The position numbers were made by a program, and so were the translations under genes. Shown here one piece after another: positions 19,340 through 31,386 of a stretch of DNA of 64,000 nt (its first letter is position 1; every line of letters starts with the position of its first letter). The notes below the pieces were generated by a model. The model saw only the letters and a program-made list of their open reading frames with translations, ran no database searches and was not told where the DNA came from. This DNA is from Panicum virgatum (lineage: Eukaryota > Streptophyta > Magnoliopsida > Poales > Poaceae): NCBI RefSeq assembly GCF_016808335.1, contig NC_053139.1, positions 38,932,464 through 38,996,463 on the forward strand. The letters are read 5' to 3'.

Positions 19340-22300
19340 CCGTACATTGATGAGCTCGGAGGGGCGGAAGCCGCCGATCCAGAGGAAGCAGCGCTCGGCG
19401 GCGCCCTTCCAGAGGCCGGAGAGGAGGTGGAGCGGGTCGGCGGCGGCGGCCCGGGCCTTGAGGCCCATCAGCGCGCCGTAGTGGGAGGCGGCCTCGTCGG
19501 CGTACGCCCGGAGCTCGCCGTCCGGCCGGTGCTCCTCCGCGGCGGCGCGCAGCCGGGCCACCACCTTGCTGTGGTCGCCCAGCCACCGCTCGTACTCCAG
19601 GTTGAACAGCGCGGCGTCTGCATGCATCGCGTGCGTGCGTGCATGGACGCACGCACGTGTGTGCCCATTATCAGTTGATCACGTAGATGGATGCACAGCC
19701 GTGTGTTTTTTTTTCATGAGAAATATATAGAAGTTGTTGATGCATGGCTAGTGGCAACACAAACCTGGGCTTAGGGTTCCTGTACCCCATAGAGCACCCT
19801 GCGGGGAAGAAATGAAGATGAATAATTAGCGTTTCACACTTCAGAATTAATAAGGAATATACATGAATAATGTTAATCTTTTGCAAAATTGCAATGCTCC
19901 TCTTGTGATGAGTACTTTAATTTGTAGCAAACAGTTTTTTTTAAAAAAAAAATCGGTTTCAATGTTTGTAGCAATCTGCAAAGTCTTCACATTCCTCTGA
20001 AAAGTTCGTAATCGTCATGAAATTATTTACTCCTTGATTCAGAAAATATGTCTCCAATCTCTAAAACTACCCATCAGTTCATCATTTACCTGATGAGTTC
20101 TTGCCATCTGCATCTCCTGCTCCAGATGCGCCAGCCTGATCCTGCCTGACTCTAGTTGCTGAATGTAAGCCTGTTTCACACGCAACAAGCAAAGGGAATA
20201 AGAAATGAAGTAGCCAATCCATACATTATTGCAACTAACTCATCTTCCATGAAGGTCGGTATCTAAATGAAACTTCCAGCGAAATGTATCATACGTTAAT
20301 TATGTGTGCAGTCTAAAACAAATCTTTAATTTTCTTTAGGCGTTAGGTTAACTTCACCACCCTACAATAATCTTCTCTCTCGATCAGTTCGTCAATGGCC
20401 CTTCCTTGCAGGACTTCTTCTCTCCTCGTGTTTTGAGGGTTGACTTGCCCACTAAATTTTTAAACCGAAAATTAATTACCTTCTTCCTCAGCCGGCTCTT
20501 CCTCGCGGCCTCCCTGTTCTGCGCCAGCCGCCGCAGCATCTTGGGGTCCGGCGTCCGGGGGCCCTCCTGATCCGAGCTCGAAGGCCCGGCGCCGTCGGCG
20601 CCGCCATGCTTGCCGCCGGCGCTACCTTCTCTCTGCAGGGTTGTACGTGATCATCATCATCACACATGAAGCGCTCGTCGACGACCACCGGAGACGGCAG
20701 AGAGATCGGGTTGTTACTATACACACACACCTTGATCGATGCTTTGGAGCTCTTGCCTGCGGCGAGCGGCGCGCCTCCGGCCTTCGACGGCGCCGCCTGC
20801 GAGGTCTTGGAAGGGCCGGCGACCTGTGCCGCCGCCGCTGAAGAAGACATGGAGCCCTGAATAGTAGGATGTTAGAATGTTAGATATAATCCAGATCGAT
20901 CGCATCATCTCTTGTGCTTTGAGCTAGCGTGGTCGTCGAGCTTGAGAGGATACCTTTGGGGGTGGCTCGATATGCATTGGCTGGGAGGGGAAGATGTTGA
21001 GAGTCTCTGCACGCAAGAACAGGTCCTGCAAACATTAGGACTTTCTGGAGATAGATAGATAGATACACACAGCAGACACACGTACACGCATGTGTGCACA
21101 TATGCTAGCTAATGTGTTTCCAACTTTCCATATAGATGGTTAATTTTCCAGATGCGCGTGGGAAAAAGATCTTCAGATGTATGCAGTTTTCATTTCACAC
21201 ACGCAATGGTAAGTAGTAAGTAAAAAACTGGTAAGAAAGGAAAAAAGGAGGTGTAAAATGCTGGTGGCTAATGGCAGAAATGGGGAAAAAGTGCAGAACA
21301 TTATTGTGCTTTTGCCTTATTCTAGCATAACATCTTGAAACTATATGAGTCTGTGTTTGTTACGTGTCACTCTACTGCAACTAGCTACCAGTTGGTAGCT
21401 GGAAATATATATAGGAAAGTTTGAGCTCAAGCTCAACTGATGAGGAAAGCATCATATTGGTATCTCAAAATGGTGAAAGCTACATCTAAATTAGCCAGAT
21501 AATCACATGCTTATTGGGACAAAGTTTGCCAGACGCTAATGGAAGCTTAGCAGTGACATTCCTTCAATATATGTGCTTATAATGGACGGTGGACATGCAT
21601 TTGTCACAGAAAGAATGAACTTTTTTGCAATGTCAAGGAAGCGGCTTACGCGGTTGTTGTTCTTGAATTGATGGCTTATTAGCTGCTTGTTGCTGGCCAT
21701 CGAAGTAGAGGAGTAGGGCTTGATCCAGATCGGACGGCATGTCATAACCTTCTGGATCCCTTCTTCTGCACTTTCAGAAATGCAACGGAATATCACAACT
21801 GCTCTAATCTTTATTGAGTAGCTACACAAGTTAAGATTATAAATTTAAAAATGTTTTAGTTGAAAGAGAGGGACACTAAAAAAATTAGTAGTGATGGAAT
21901 AAGAGCTTGCATAGAGAGGTTGAACTAATCCCTTTGTTTGTTATAGGTGTACTCAGAAAAAAAAGAATAGCATATCATCAATTGTTTGTTTGAAAATAGC
22001 ACATAACAAATAAAGAATCTGTATCTCTCTACAACAGGAAGAACTAAGAAAAAAAAACTTGCATAACAAAGGAGGTAAATTAAAGCAGCTTCTTAATTCA
22101 GCTTCGGGTTTGATAGAGATCATTTTACTCACAGCACAATTAACTTGAATTGATTAATTAACTTGATAAAATGATCGCATGAGCACAGGGTTCACAATAT
22201 CGCTCGAAATTTCGCGGTATACCCGATATTTCGGTTTTATCGGCGGGGTCCGATATTTTTTACCGGCCGAAATTGATTTTTTGAATATTTGTTTCACTAA

Positions 22301-22735
22301 AAAATAAATTTAAAAAGTAAACATAAAAAATAAAAAATAAAAATAAAAATAAAAAATCCCGATATTCCCGATATTTCGACTTTATCGGTGATGGCCGATT
22401 TTTTTTCATACCGGAATTAAAAACCCTGCATGAGCATACAAAGATGACAACGAGTAGCTAATAAGGAAATAGGGGCCATTAATAATAGTGAACATCTCAT
22501 GCTAATTAATCATAATGATCAGGTAACAGGATTTTCAGAGGGAAATCATCAACTGTAGAATCAAACACATGGCTCAAAAACACATGGTGTGATTCAATTT
22601 TGAGGAAAAAGCGAAACGAGGAAAATAAAGGAGAGCTAGCTATCTAGAAAGCTAAATGGATGGATTCACTTACATGCTTCCATGGAGGGATGAAGCAGAA
22701 GCTTGGACCATGCCGGAGGTGGATGGATACGCCAT
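17983..22735 (-). CDS. TGA-type bZIP transcription factor (TGA9/TGA10-like), 10 exons
   Basis: Exons 22735-22674, 21765-21650, 21006-20954, 20856-20731, 20632-20480, 20170-20090, 19798-19765, 19617-19346, 18538-18239 and 18159-17983 join in phase to 457 residues. The N-terminus carries DLDQALLLYFDGQ and TLNIFPSQPMHIEPPP, motifs I associate with the TGA9/TGA10 clade. The bZIP basic region is at about 155-170 (RLAQNREAARKSRLRKK), followed by a short leucine zipper (AYIQQLESGRIRLAHLEQEM). A DOG1/TGA domain starts near 212 (FNLEYERWL) and includes ERCFLWIGGFRPSEL and the C-terminal LRQADELRMQALQALRQIL and DYFCRLRALSTLW blocks. TGA factors bind TGACG/as-1 sites in the nucleus, and in Arabidopsis the TGA9/10 clade works with ROXY glutaredoxins in anther development. 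The exon 3 acceptor was chosen (gtgcag before AGACTC) because only it keeps the frame. Intron 1 is long and holds a repeat. Confidence 0.9.
19068..19118. repeat. AT-rich microsatellite
   Basis: TATA and GATA dinucleotide and tetranucleotide runs lie inside intron 8 of the TGA gene. Confidence 0.8.
19271..19335 (-). repeat. (CT)n microsatellite close to a 5' splice site
   Basis: An uninterrupted (GA)n on the + strand, about 32 repeats. On the sense strand of the TGA gene it is a (TC)n tract beginning about 10 nt into intron 8, right after the donor of exon 8 (exon end 19346). Confidence 0.95.
22190..22435. repeat. Unclassified repeat with CCCGATATTTCG words in TGA intron 1
   Basis: The segment contains repeated CGATATTTCG / CCGATATTT words, two TTTATCGG boxes and an A-rich core (AAAATAAAAATAAAAAATAA). 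It looks like an interspersed non-coding repeat, but no family could be assigned and no TSD was identified. Confidence 0.4.
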
Positions 22736-25554
22736 TCAGATGATTACTTGAACGACGAACTCAGCTCTGAACTTGCTTGCCCTCAAAAAAAAAAAAGCTC
22801 TGAACTTGTTTCTTGACCGCTCACATAAAATTGACCCATCTTGAAATGGAGTGAATCATCCTACCAATCCAAAATCAACTTTCTCCTTCTTCTTCCTCTT
22901 CTTCACGACAGATCGAGCTGCTATATGATCAACGGATCGATGAGCCCAGATGAACAGAAGAGTTGATGGTAGCAGCCAGTTTTGTTCCCCTTTCCTGCCA
23001 GATGATGACTAGCTAACCCAAAACAAATCACTTGGGAGCTGTGTGGCCTTTCTTCTGACCAGAAGGTAACGGATGACTTTTGGCTTGTGGATCGGAGTAG
23101 TTGTGCAAGAAATAGAAGGGAGCCAGTGGCTATAGAAAAGTTGGAAAAGCAACACATCTTCAGACTTCATAAAGAATTAAGAGGCGTGATAAGGTCTAGG
23201 CAATCGGGTAGTTTTGGAGCGGTTTTACACTTGTCGCTGTTTCATATATTTTCACATATTGACATTTCAGAGGGTGGATTTGGTTCAATTCTTTAAAAAA
23301 CATATCCGAAGAATCAGTCCAAATTGGCTCCATCATTTGGATCTACTTGCACACGGGTAGCGGATAGCAAGTTTAAGAGATCCTCCAAATTAAATTCGAA
23401 TGATACAAATGAGAAGACAAAGAGCCTTTTTTTATGCTTCATTTAATTAATTCCATGGGTGTTCTGTCTTCTGTGCCTTGTCTATCATGAACTAGGGACA
23501 CAAATAGCTAGTGAAACTCGTCTATTTTAAATTACTTAAATTGGTATCTAACAAATTAGTCGGAGTAGTGGGATTAGCTTAAAAGACGGGTTTGTTTTGT
23601 TCAGCCCACTATCAAGGTTAGGTGTCATGTCATTCTCAAGCAGGTAGATCCATTTCTCTCTTGATTTAAGTTAACGCGTTAAATTAGCTAGGCTTGATTA
23701 TGCCACTCTTGCACTGTATGACATCTCTGATTTCTCCTTATCTTTGCTTTGGTCCAACTGAGTAACTGACAGTCAGTCCAACTAGTACGTGTCGTATGGC
23801 TATGAACCATGGCAAGAAGCCCCAAAAAAAAAACTTGGTCTCGTGATTTTTACTGTTGTGCCACGTTTTCTTGACTTACATATATTCTAGAGCTCAAAGC
23901 CGGTTTATCATGTTTGTTTGTTTGTTTGGCGATGTATATTAGTACAGTGTCTTAACATATTACTCTCCTAGTACACATTGGCGTGCGTAGCTAGAGCATA
24001 CTGCTGGCGTATATATACTATACGAGTAGTTGCTGCCGGATTTATGAATAAAATTTATTTTACAATGCGTTCAGAAAGCAAGCTCACCATCATGTCTGAC
24101 CCTGATCCGAGTCCCTCCTTGATTCCTGGCATATTGCAGCATTTTAATCGGTTATTGTCTGCTGGTGATCCTCCCGTTCGATCGATTCTCGGGCTGTGCC
24201 TCTAAATACAGATGTGTGTATTTCAGGTCTCGAACATGGGAACGAATCATCCAAAAATAAACATTTATGGTATTCGTACAAATTTTATGGAAGGGATTAC
24301 CGGAGCAAAACTCCTGCAGAAAACACACCTTAATCTTGTACCAGTTCAAGATCTATACTCAATGAGGCGAATTAAAATCCCCCAAAGATATGAATTCTGA
24401 AAGTGAGATTCTTTTTCAAATCTAGGCGCCGCCCCTGCAGTACAACGGCCCCGTACGAACAGTGAACACTCAATTCAAACTGGGGGAACGTGACGTTGCG
24501 GCGAGGCAGTTGGTTAGCAACGGCAGCAGGTAGCTGCAGTTCGACGACCACACCACACAGCGCAGGCGCAGTGCTCGGGAAGCCAGCCAGTTGGGTCGCC
24601 CTGTCCGTCCTGCTCCTGCACACACATTCCTGGGAACTTCCTTCTTGAAACAGAACGGCCATCCTACCCCGGCTTTGACATTGTGACAAGGAGTCAAGGA
24701 GAGGGCGTTGAAAGGAACTGGTCACCGTTCAAGTCTGGGTTTGAGTTTCATACCTTGACCACCAACGGACGGATGCAGCGATGCCATAGGTTGGGGAAGA
24801 AAAAGGTTTTACTGGTAGGATGCAATGCGATGGAACGCTCTGAAGAACTGATTTGCTGGTTCAGACAGTGAGAACACTCGGATCCTCCCAATTTTCTAGG
24901 ATCCCAGATACAAGTCATTTCGGGATTATCCTAAGCCAAGCATTTTAATCACTACTTTCTTTTGAGAAAATATAGATTGGCAGCATCAATTTTTGATGCT
25001 AACGGATTGATCATGAAAACTAGATTAATAATATTATAAAGCTCTATCAATTATACTGCTATATTTTTTTTCAGAACAATTATAGTGATATATGAAGAAC
25101 TTTCCTAGCGGTCCCGTCAATTGGCACTGGAGAATCACCAGCCCATAAAACATCTCACACAACGCGTCCAGTTGGGCCAAACACTTTATTTTCCAAGGGA
25201 ACCACACATGCTTGCAGCCCATAGAAGACGCATCACACTTCCCCTGAGATTTCTGAATAAAACTTCGGCAACAACAACAACTTCACCTGGAAATGGAAGC
25301 AAAACCATTTCAGAAGCAACAACTTCGACATCAACACTCTGAATGGTTTTTGCTTCTTTCTACTTTTAGATAATACAAGTTCTGGTTCAATATCACTTCA
25401 GAAGCAAAACCACACATCTTGGAATACAAACACTAAATTAACATAGATAGCTAGCAGTTCATTGTTTTCGGATGCACTTAAGACATAACCATTGGAGTTG
25501 CAATTAGCAGGTGAAGAACTGAACCAACCATGAAAGCCTAACAACCAGATGCGA
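22736..25554. other. Intergenic region between the TGA gene and the MCTP3/4-like gene
   Basis: Holds the promoter of the TGA gene at its left end (about 22740-23000) and the 3' UTR of the MCTP gene at its right end. No coding gene was recognised; the short ORFs have no nameable domains. Confidence 0.45.
22763..22808 (+). mobile_element. Ultra-short retroposed insertion with 13-bp target duplication
   Basis: AGCTCTGAACTTG occurs at 22763-22775 and 22796-22808. Between the copies lies CTTGCCCTC plus a run of A, 20 bp. It has the same architecture and a similar CCTTC/CCCTC-A(n) end as the insert at 8878-8919. Confidence 0.6.
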
Positions 25555-27882
25555 CTACAGCATGCTGTCGGTCCTTGCCGGGAGCCGCCTGAAGAAGTTG
25601 AGCGGGACGGAGGGCATCCTGTGGCGGAACCTGGGGTGCCTCAGCACGTACAGGCCGGCGAGGAAGACCACCACACGGAACGGCGTGACGTACAGAACAA
25701 TGGCGGCGATGAAGCAGAAGACCACGAACAGCGCTGTGGCCCTGGGGTCCCTCCAGCTCAGCAGGGACTGCAGCCGCTCACCCTGCGTCGCGAGGTCGCC
25801 GACGACAGTCTGGATCCTCCCAGCGACGCTCCGCAGCCTGTCATAACGCATCCGCACAATGTCTGGCGGGCGGGAGGTGGGGAATGTGTCGAACTCCTCG
25901 TCGAGCTCATCAGGGTGGGCTGTCTCGGCATGCGAGAGGCGGGTGTCCATGTGCGGTGGCTGCCTCGGACGCCACCTGTAGTACCACACCCCAATCAGAA
26001 ACAGGTAGAGGAAGATTGTGGGCAGTATCAGCTCTGGGTATAGGACCAGTATCACAAAGAGGACATGGATCAGTATAGTGGTCAGCGGGTTCCTCCAGTG
26101 ACAGATCTGATCAAACCACTTTGCCACAGCAATCAGGGGGCTCAGGACACCCATGATACGGAAGAAGTTTGCCTTGCTCTTTCTCATGCTCCACATGTGA
26201 GAGTCCACATCCAGCATGTACTCCACAATTTCCTTTCTCAGCGGAGGCTCTGCACGCCCCAGCCTTGTTGAGACAATGTTTGTGGCTTGACGCCTCAGGT
26301 TGTCTACTTGCATCACAGACAGTGGGTGCACATAGTGCATCTTGGGCAGTAGGGGCTGTGAATACAGATGCATCATATTGAGCAGTGATGAACATGTGAA
26401 ACGGATGGCAAGCTGCACCTCACCCATCTTCTTAACACCAGCAGGTGTCAGAACAATAAGAGGGTATGAGTGGGTATAGACACGATCAGTTTCTAGTGTC
26501 GAGAGGCGGATGCGGACCTTCCCAATTCTGGTGTCCCGAGCACCATTAGCCTTTTCCCCGCCATTAAGGTGGCAATTGTCAAATACACCAATTGTGATCA
26601 CAGTGCATGGGTCATACACCTCCCAGGTATACTGTTCATTCCATTTGGGGGTGAAACTGTCAATTATAGTCCTGGTCCGGACCCATTTTTGTCCATACTT
26701 TGCAACACAGTAAGCATCAGTTGTGCCACGTCCATCCTTGGTTTTCATCGGTAACAGGCCCTGTGCTGTCAAGATACCCAGCTCAAGAATGCCAATGCTA
26801 GGTTTCCACAGAGGTTTTGCAGTTGGCCTTAAATCACTACTATAATGTGTCGACTCATCCAAGACATGATATCCACCTTCAAGACAAATTCTCAAGTGAA
26901 TCCGGCTGGAAAACTTTGTCTCTTTCTTCTGCTCACCATCAATCATCACATGCTTCTCAAGATTATACCACTGGCTGGTCAGCAGCCTGTGATCCAACCT
27001 TCGGGGTACATGCTGCAGAGAAATGGTTGTCCTTCCAATTACTTCATCCTTCCCAGGGGCCACCCTGTCCTCTATGCTCAACATCAGGTGCTCCTCGAAT
27101 GGCTCAGCAGCAACAAACATCAAATCCTCATTCCACATTGGGTTCAGAGTGCGGCTTGCTGATACCCTGGTCCTAAGAACTTGGTTGCCTAGCATGGCTT
27201 TGACATAAACCTCAGGGAACCTGGTCTTATCATTTGGTATGAGATCCTGGGCTTCAATGACATTGACACGCAGATACCAAAGCTTTGGAGTGAGATACAC
27301 CTTTGATCTAATACTTGCAAGCCCATCTCCAGGGACAGAGGCAGCATCAGAATGCCATGCTTCAGGGAATGCTTCATCTGCTTGAGTACCCATCCAAACA
27401 GCCAACATCAACTCCCCCTTCACCTTGTGCCCGTGTCGGTCTTCCAAGCGATACCACTGTGGAGCCAATGGGCTATCAGGTGGCACTCTCTTTGGGACCT
27501 CATTCAGGTCAAATACAACGCGCCCAATGAAGTCATCCTTAACAAGATCCTTGTCCTTGACCACAATCTCCACAACTGATGACTGAATGCGCTCCTTTGA
27601 AAAGGCAAAAACCTGATTCCACTCTGGGTTGTTGTTCTTCTCGAAAAACCTAGTTGTGCCCTTATAATTCCCTAGCTTCACCTCAACATATGGGTCACAG
27701 CCCCCAGTGATGTCCATGTTTGGAAGTTCCTTTGCTTTCACCACTCGGACATAGAGGTACTGCATCTGCTCAACCAGGTCATAGGTGCTGGTGAGCTTGT
27801 CACCGGCAGCATGGCCTCCAAGGTGAGGTCTGGTCTCCTTCAAGGAGTACTCCTCGGGACGGAACAGCGGCCTCTGCATCAT
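25555..27882 (-). CDS. MCTP3/MCTP4-like C2-domain and transmembrane protein
   Basis: A single-exon frame of 775 residues beginning with MMQRPLFRPEEYSLKETRPH, the conserved start of the plant MCTP3/4 (FTIP7-like) clade. It has three C2 domains starting near residues 42, 205 and 370, with LYVRVVKAKELP, LRVNVIEAQDLIP and LELGILTAQGLLP strands. The PRT_C region has two membrane hairpins (LIHVLFVILVLYPELILPTI and VVFCFIAAIVLYVTPFRVVV) and ends RLPARTDSML. Family members anchor in cortical ER at plasmodesmata and influence trafficking of FT or of homeodomain proteins. Codon G+C is lower than in the 4248-6704 paralogue, so the two are old duplicates. The gene has a leader intron (donor near 28967, acceptor near 27963). 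Confidence 0.95.
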   Translation of the reverse strand: MMQRPLFRPEEYSLKETRPHLGGHAAGDKLTSTYDLVEQMQYLYVRVVKAKELPNMDITGGCDPYVEVKLGNYKGTTRFFEKNNNPEWNQVFAFSKERIQSSVVEIVVKDKDLVKDDFIGRVVFDLNEVPKRVPPDSPLAPQWYRLEDRHGHKVKGELMLAVWMGTQADEAFPEAWHSDAASVPGDGLASIRSKVYLTPKLWYLRVNVIEAQDLIPNDKTRFPEVYVKAMLGNQVLRTRVSASRTLNPMWNEDLMFVAAEPFEEHLMLSIEDRVAPGKDEVIGRTTISLQHVPRRLDHRLLTSQWYNLEKHVMIDGEQKKETKFSSRIHLRICLEGGYHVLDESTHYSSDLRPTAKPLWKPSIGILELGILTAQGLLPMKTKDGRGTTDAYCVAKYGQKWVRTRTIIDSFTPKWNEQYTWEVYDPCTVITIGVFDNCHLNGGEKANGARDTRIGKVRIRLSTLETDRVYTHSYPLIVLTPAGVKKMGEVQLAIRFTCSSLLNMMHLYSQPLLPKMHYVHPLSVMQVDNLRRQATNIVSTRLGRAEPPLRKEIVEYMLDVDSHMWSMRKSKANFFRIMGVLSPLIAVAKWFDQICHWRNPLTTILIHVLFVILVLYPELILPTIFLYLFLIGVWYYRWRPRQPPHMDTRLSHAETAHPDELDEEFDTFPTSRPPDIVRMRYDRLRSVAGRIQTVVGDLATQGERLQSLLSWRDPRATALFVVFCFIAAIVLYVTPFRVVVFLAGLYVLRHPRFRHRMPSVPLNFFRRLPARTDSML

Positions 27883-29116
27883 CTTGAATGAAGAAGATCT
27901 TCAAACAAACAAGTACTCACTCCAGAAAGAACCAAGAAATCCCAGATGATGCCCTAGATGAGCTGGAACAACACCAAAAGTAAACAGTATTAATAAACTA
28001 CTAGTACAAGGAACGCACACTAGTGAATAATAATAATATGAAACGATGAGGAAACTAGTACCTCTGCAATTACTTCATTACTTGTCAGGAAACTCAGCTA
28101 TAAGAGCATTGTGAACATTTCCACATCTTGCACTGTGGGAGGAAACCATTGGAGTTCGGAAGAGCACTCTACATCACCAATCTTGGAAAAACACCAGCGG
28201 CAAGTATGAGAAATGGAATGAACCAACCAGGTAGGTTAAAAAAACTGCATTTCACTCAATCCAAAACCCCTCCTAAACACTACAGCCATCTGACTTAAGA
28301 AAAAATCGCAACTGTGTAGTGGTTCCTAATCAAAGTATACTGACTAAATTGAAAAAAAACATCTCTGATAGCTAGTACACAAAACCAGGAAGAGTCCATC
28401 CTAAAAATAGAAGCAATCTCGACTTGCTCAACAACTACAGGGAGAAACCAAAATATAAAAAATTAAGACTAACCATAATTACTTGCCACAGAAAAAGGGG
28501 TAAAGGAGCTCGCCAACTCTCCAGAGGCGAGCAAAAAGCCGGTGTCTTCCCCACCATTGCAAGACGCCAACAGCTCCAGATGGGCACCAATAATTACAGC
28601 TTTACCTTTTCTAACCCACTACACTACACTTCCTTTCCGCAGATTCAATTTTTTTTCCACCCACATCCTCATCTCAACGACGACCACAGCAAACAAATCC
28701 CCAGATCCCACGCCATTGCCACCCCCAAACAACCCAAGAACACAAAGAAACCGCTGGCCTAAAAACCGAACCGCTCGAGCAGCGCCGCGCCGTCGGACCA
28801 GGCGCAAATCCTGCGACCACCCCCGAAACAAGAACAGATCGAGGAGCCGCGGGCGCGGACACCGGCATTACCATTTCCATCCACGGGCTCCCGAGGAAAC
28901 AGCAGATTAAAACCACAGGAGAAACAAAGGCTGGCAGAGGAAAAGCACGGATCTTTGGGCTGCTTACCGGCGGCGGCGGGCTGATCTCTCGCGGAGCGGC
29001 GGCGAGGAGGACCCAGGAGCTTCGGCGGTGGAGGAGCCGGCGGGTTTGCGCAGGGATTTCCGGCTTTTTCTTGCCAGAGGAGAGAGAGGGAGGGGGGGAG
29101 GGGAGTACTATAGAGC
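27883..29116 (-). promoter_or_regulatory. 5' UTR exons, leader intron and core promoter of the MCTP3/4-like gene
   Basis: On the minus strand, a TATA-like CTATAGTA (about 29107-29114) precedes a CT-rich leader exon ending at 28968 with a gtaagcag donor. The intron runs about 1.0 kb to a TTGTTCCAG acceptor (27965-27963). The second leader exon is 27962-27883. Long 5' UTR introns are common in housekeeping grass genes. Confidence 0.6.
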
Positions 29117-31370
29117 GGCGTGGAGTGCTCGATGGAGACGAAGTGGAGTCCAGAGTGGGGGGTTTTCGGAGCGCAAAAGCCCCCTCCCAGCCCCTGGACC
29201 CTGGTCGGTGATCTTGCGCGGAGGCCCTCAAGCGTTTCGAATTTCTGCGAGAGGACCGGCCGTGAGCCTCGGGTCCCGTGCCAGCTCTATCTACATTGTC
29301 GTTTCCTCGACCCTCCTCTCCGGAAAGAACTCGTGGAGTCGTCAATGAAAAAACAAAGGGAAAACTGCATGTTCTCCATGTTTTCTCTCTGCCTTCTCCT
29401 TCACCCTCCACCTTCACCGGTTGATTCGGTTGATAACTTGCAAGTTGCAATCGAAGGACAGTCAATGTTTAGCTCCCTAGCCTTCTGATCTTAAAATTAT
29501 CCGATCCATGTGCATCCGGATGTGCTTCTTTCACAAAATCTAGTAAGGGATTGCTAATTTCTTCGTAGGCTCGAATTCAAAATTTCCATTTTGAGCTAAG
29601 TAGTGTCCTTCTCTTTCCCTTTTTTCTGAAAGTAATTCCTTTTCTCTTTTGATAAGACATGTTTACCTTTTCATCAATGTCGACTTTGCGCTTTGATCTC
29701 CCAACCACAAAATTTCACAAATTTATATATACACTAATAGCATATTTATAGTTTTATACCACTAAATTATAGAAAGAGTTAGAATGAAAATTAAGAATTT
29801 TGAAAGAAAACTTCCATGAAACTTTGGAGAAAATTTTAAGAAAGAAAATTTTGGAGAAGCAAAAATTATTAATAAAAATTTGAGAAATGAAAGGTTTATG
29901 CACAATTCTTGGGGGAAAAGGAGTACGGAGAAATTGAAAAGGGGATCTAGAAAACAAAGGAAAAGGAAAGTAAAAAAATACCTCCGCTAACACACTTGGT
30001 CGTCAGATCATCTGGCATAGCGATCATGGAGGTTTCCGCCGCCACATCTTGTTGCCTAACTCTACGGCACCACAGCACCCCCGCCTACAGAGCTTGCCAT
30101 GTCTAGCGCCACTCTCATACACGAAGCCACCATGTCGATGTTGGCTAAGGAGAGATCGACTGAGGCACTGCTCTTGCGGGCTCGTCACGCCGCTAGCGGA
30201 CTGTGCTAGGATCGAGCTCATCCAACCGCCTCGATCTGTTGCGGCACACTTCAATCCGCTACTGCTGGCCTCCGATAGCATGCTCACGACGGCGTGCCTT
30301 CACATCGAGCGGAGCTCAAGTTGTTTACCGGCGGCGTGGATCTAGATCTGGGAAGAGAGAGGAGGGGGGAAAGGAAAAGGAAAAGGAAATGGGAAGGGGA
30401 GAGAGATGCCGGGGAAAAGAAAATAAATGGTGTGACTGTCTCTATGGTGGGCCCATGCATGGGATCAAGTGGGGCAGGAGTGGAGGAAGGGTCACCCAAT
30501 GATTCCAAAAGTAACAATAATGTTAGATTTATATCTGCAAATAAAATAGTGTCATCAAGACAAATCATCCGTGTCAAAAAAAAAACTGAATGGTTGACAC
30601 ATTTGTTACAGATGCAGCCTTACATTATTTACTCCATCGATAAACTTCGCCAATCCTTTTGTTCCTGGTGGATATCTATAAATACGGCGAAGAAACGAGA
30701 GTGGTAATGGTAGGCATTGTGATGCAAATTTTCTTCTATATTCCTTCTGTACTGTTGTCTTTTCCATTTAGAACTGGGCATAAAGATTAAGGATGTACAT
30801 GACTGACTATCTTATTCTCATATAAGAGTTTGTCGGACTCAAAGTATTTTTGAAGTTTTAGGAAATACTAAGGCTTTGAAAAGGACAAGACTGTTTGGAT
30901 ACTACAAAACTTTGTAGTTTTGAAAACCTAATATTGCTAAAATTGTAGTCTTTTGGTGTTTTAGAAACTCCATTCCATATATCTCTTTTCTAAATCATGG
31001 CTATACACGTCTCTAGCTTCTAAAGCTATTGTTTGTTTATACTATGGTTTTTCACATATAAAACATCCCAATTAGAGTCTATTTTTTTTCTAAAATATGT
31101 ATGAATAACTAACATATACATGACTCCTAGTCTATTGAATATTGTCACGCTCTGCAGGATATGGTAATATCATATAGAGGGAAGGATACAACCATTTACA
31201 ATGCACTAATTAAACATTCGAGTTAGTGATGATGGCGTATCTGCTATCACCTCCACTCAAACTATATTTACATGTGTATCCCCCTGCTTATATACCTTCA
31301 TTCTTTCCTTACCTACCATAACAACGTGATGTCTAATGCCTATTCCGACGATATCCATTATCATTACGAT
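29117..31370. other. Intergenic region
   Basis: No gene was recognised. 29750-29990 is very purine-rich. 30000-30480 has higher G+C with short ORFs of biased composition on both strands, possibly degraded element sequence. Confidence 0.4.
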
Positions 31371-31386
31371 CATATCCATAGGGGAA

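Noticed and set aside
19199..19678. ORF with an (ER)n stretch
   Set aside because: Produced by translating the GA microsatellite and the antisense of TGA exon 8.
29990..30480. Possible small gene with ORFs on both strands
   Set aside because: Short, biased composition, no recognised domain or promoter signals.
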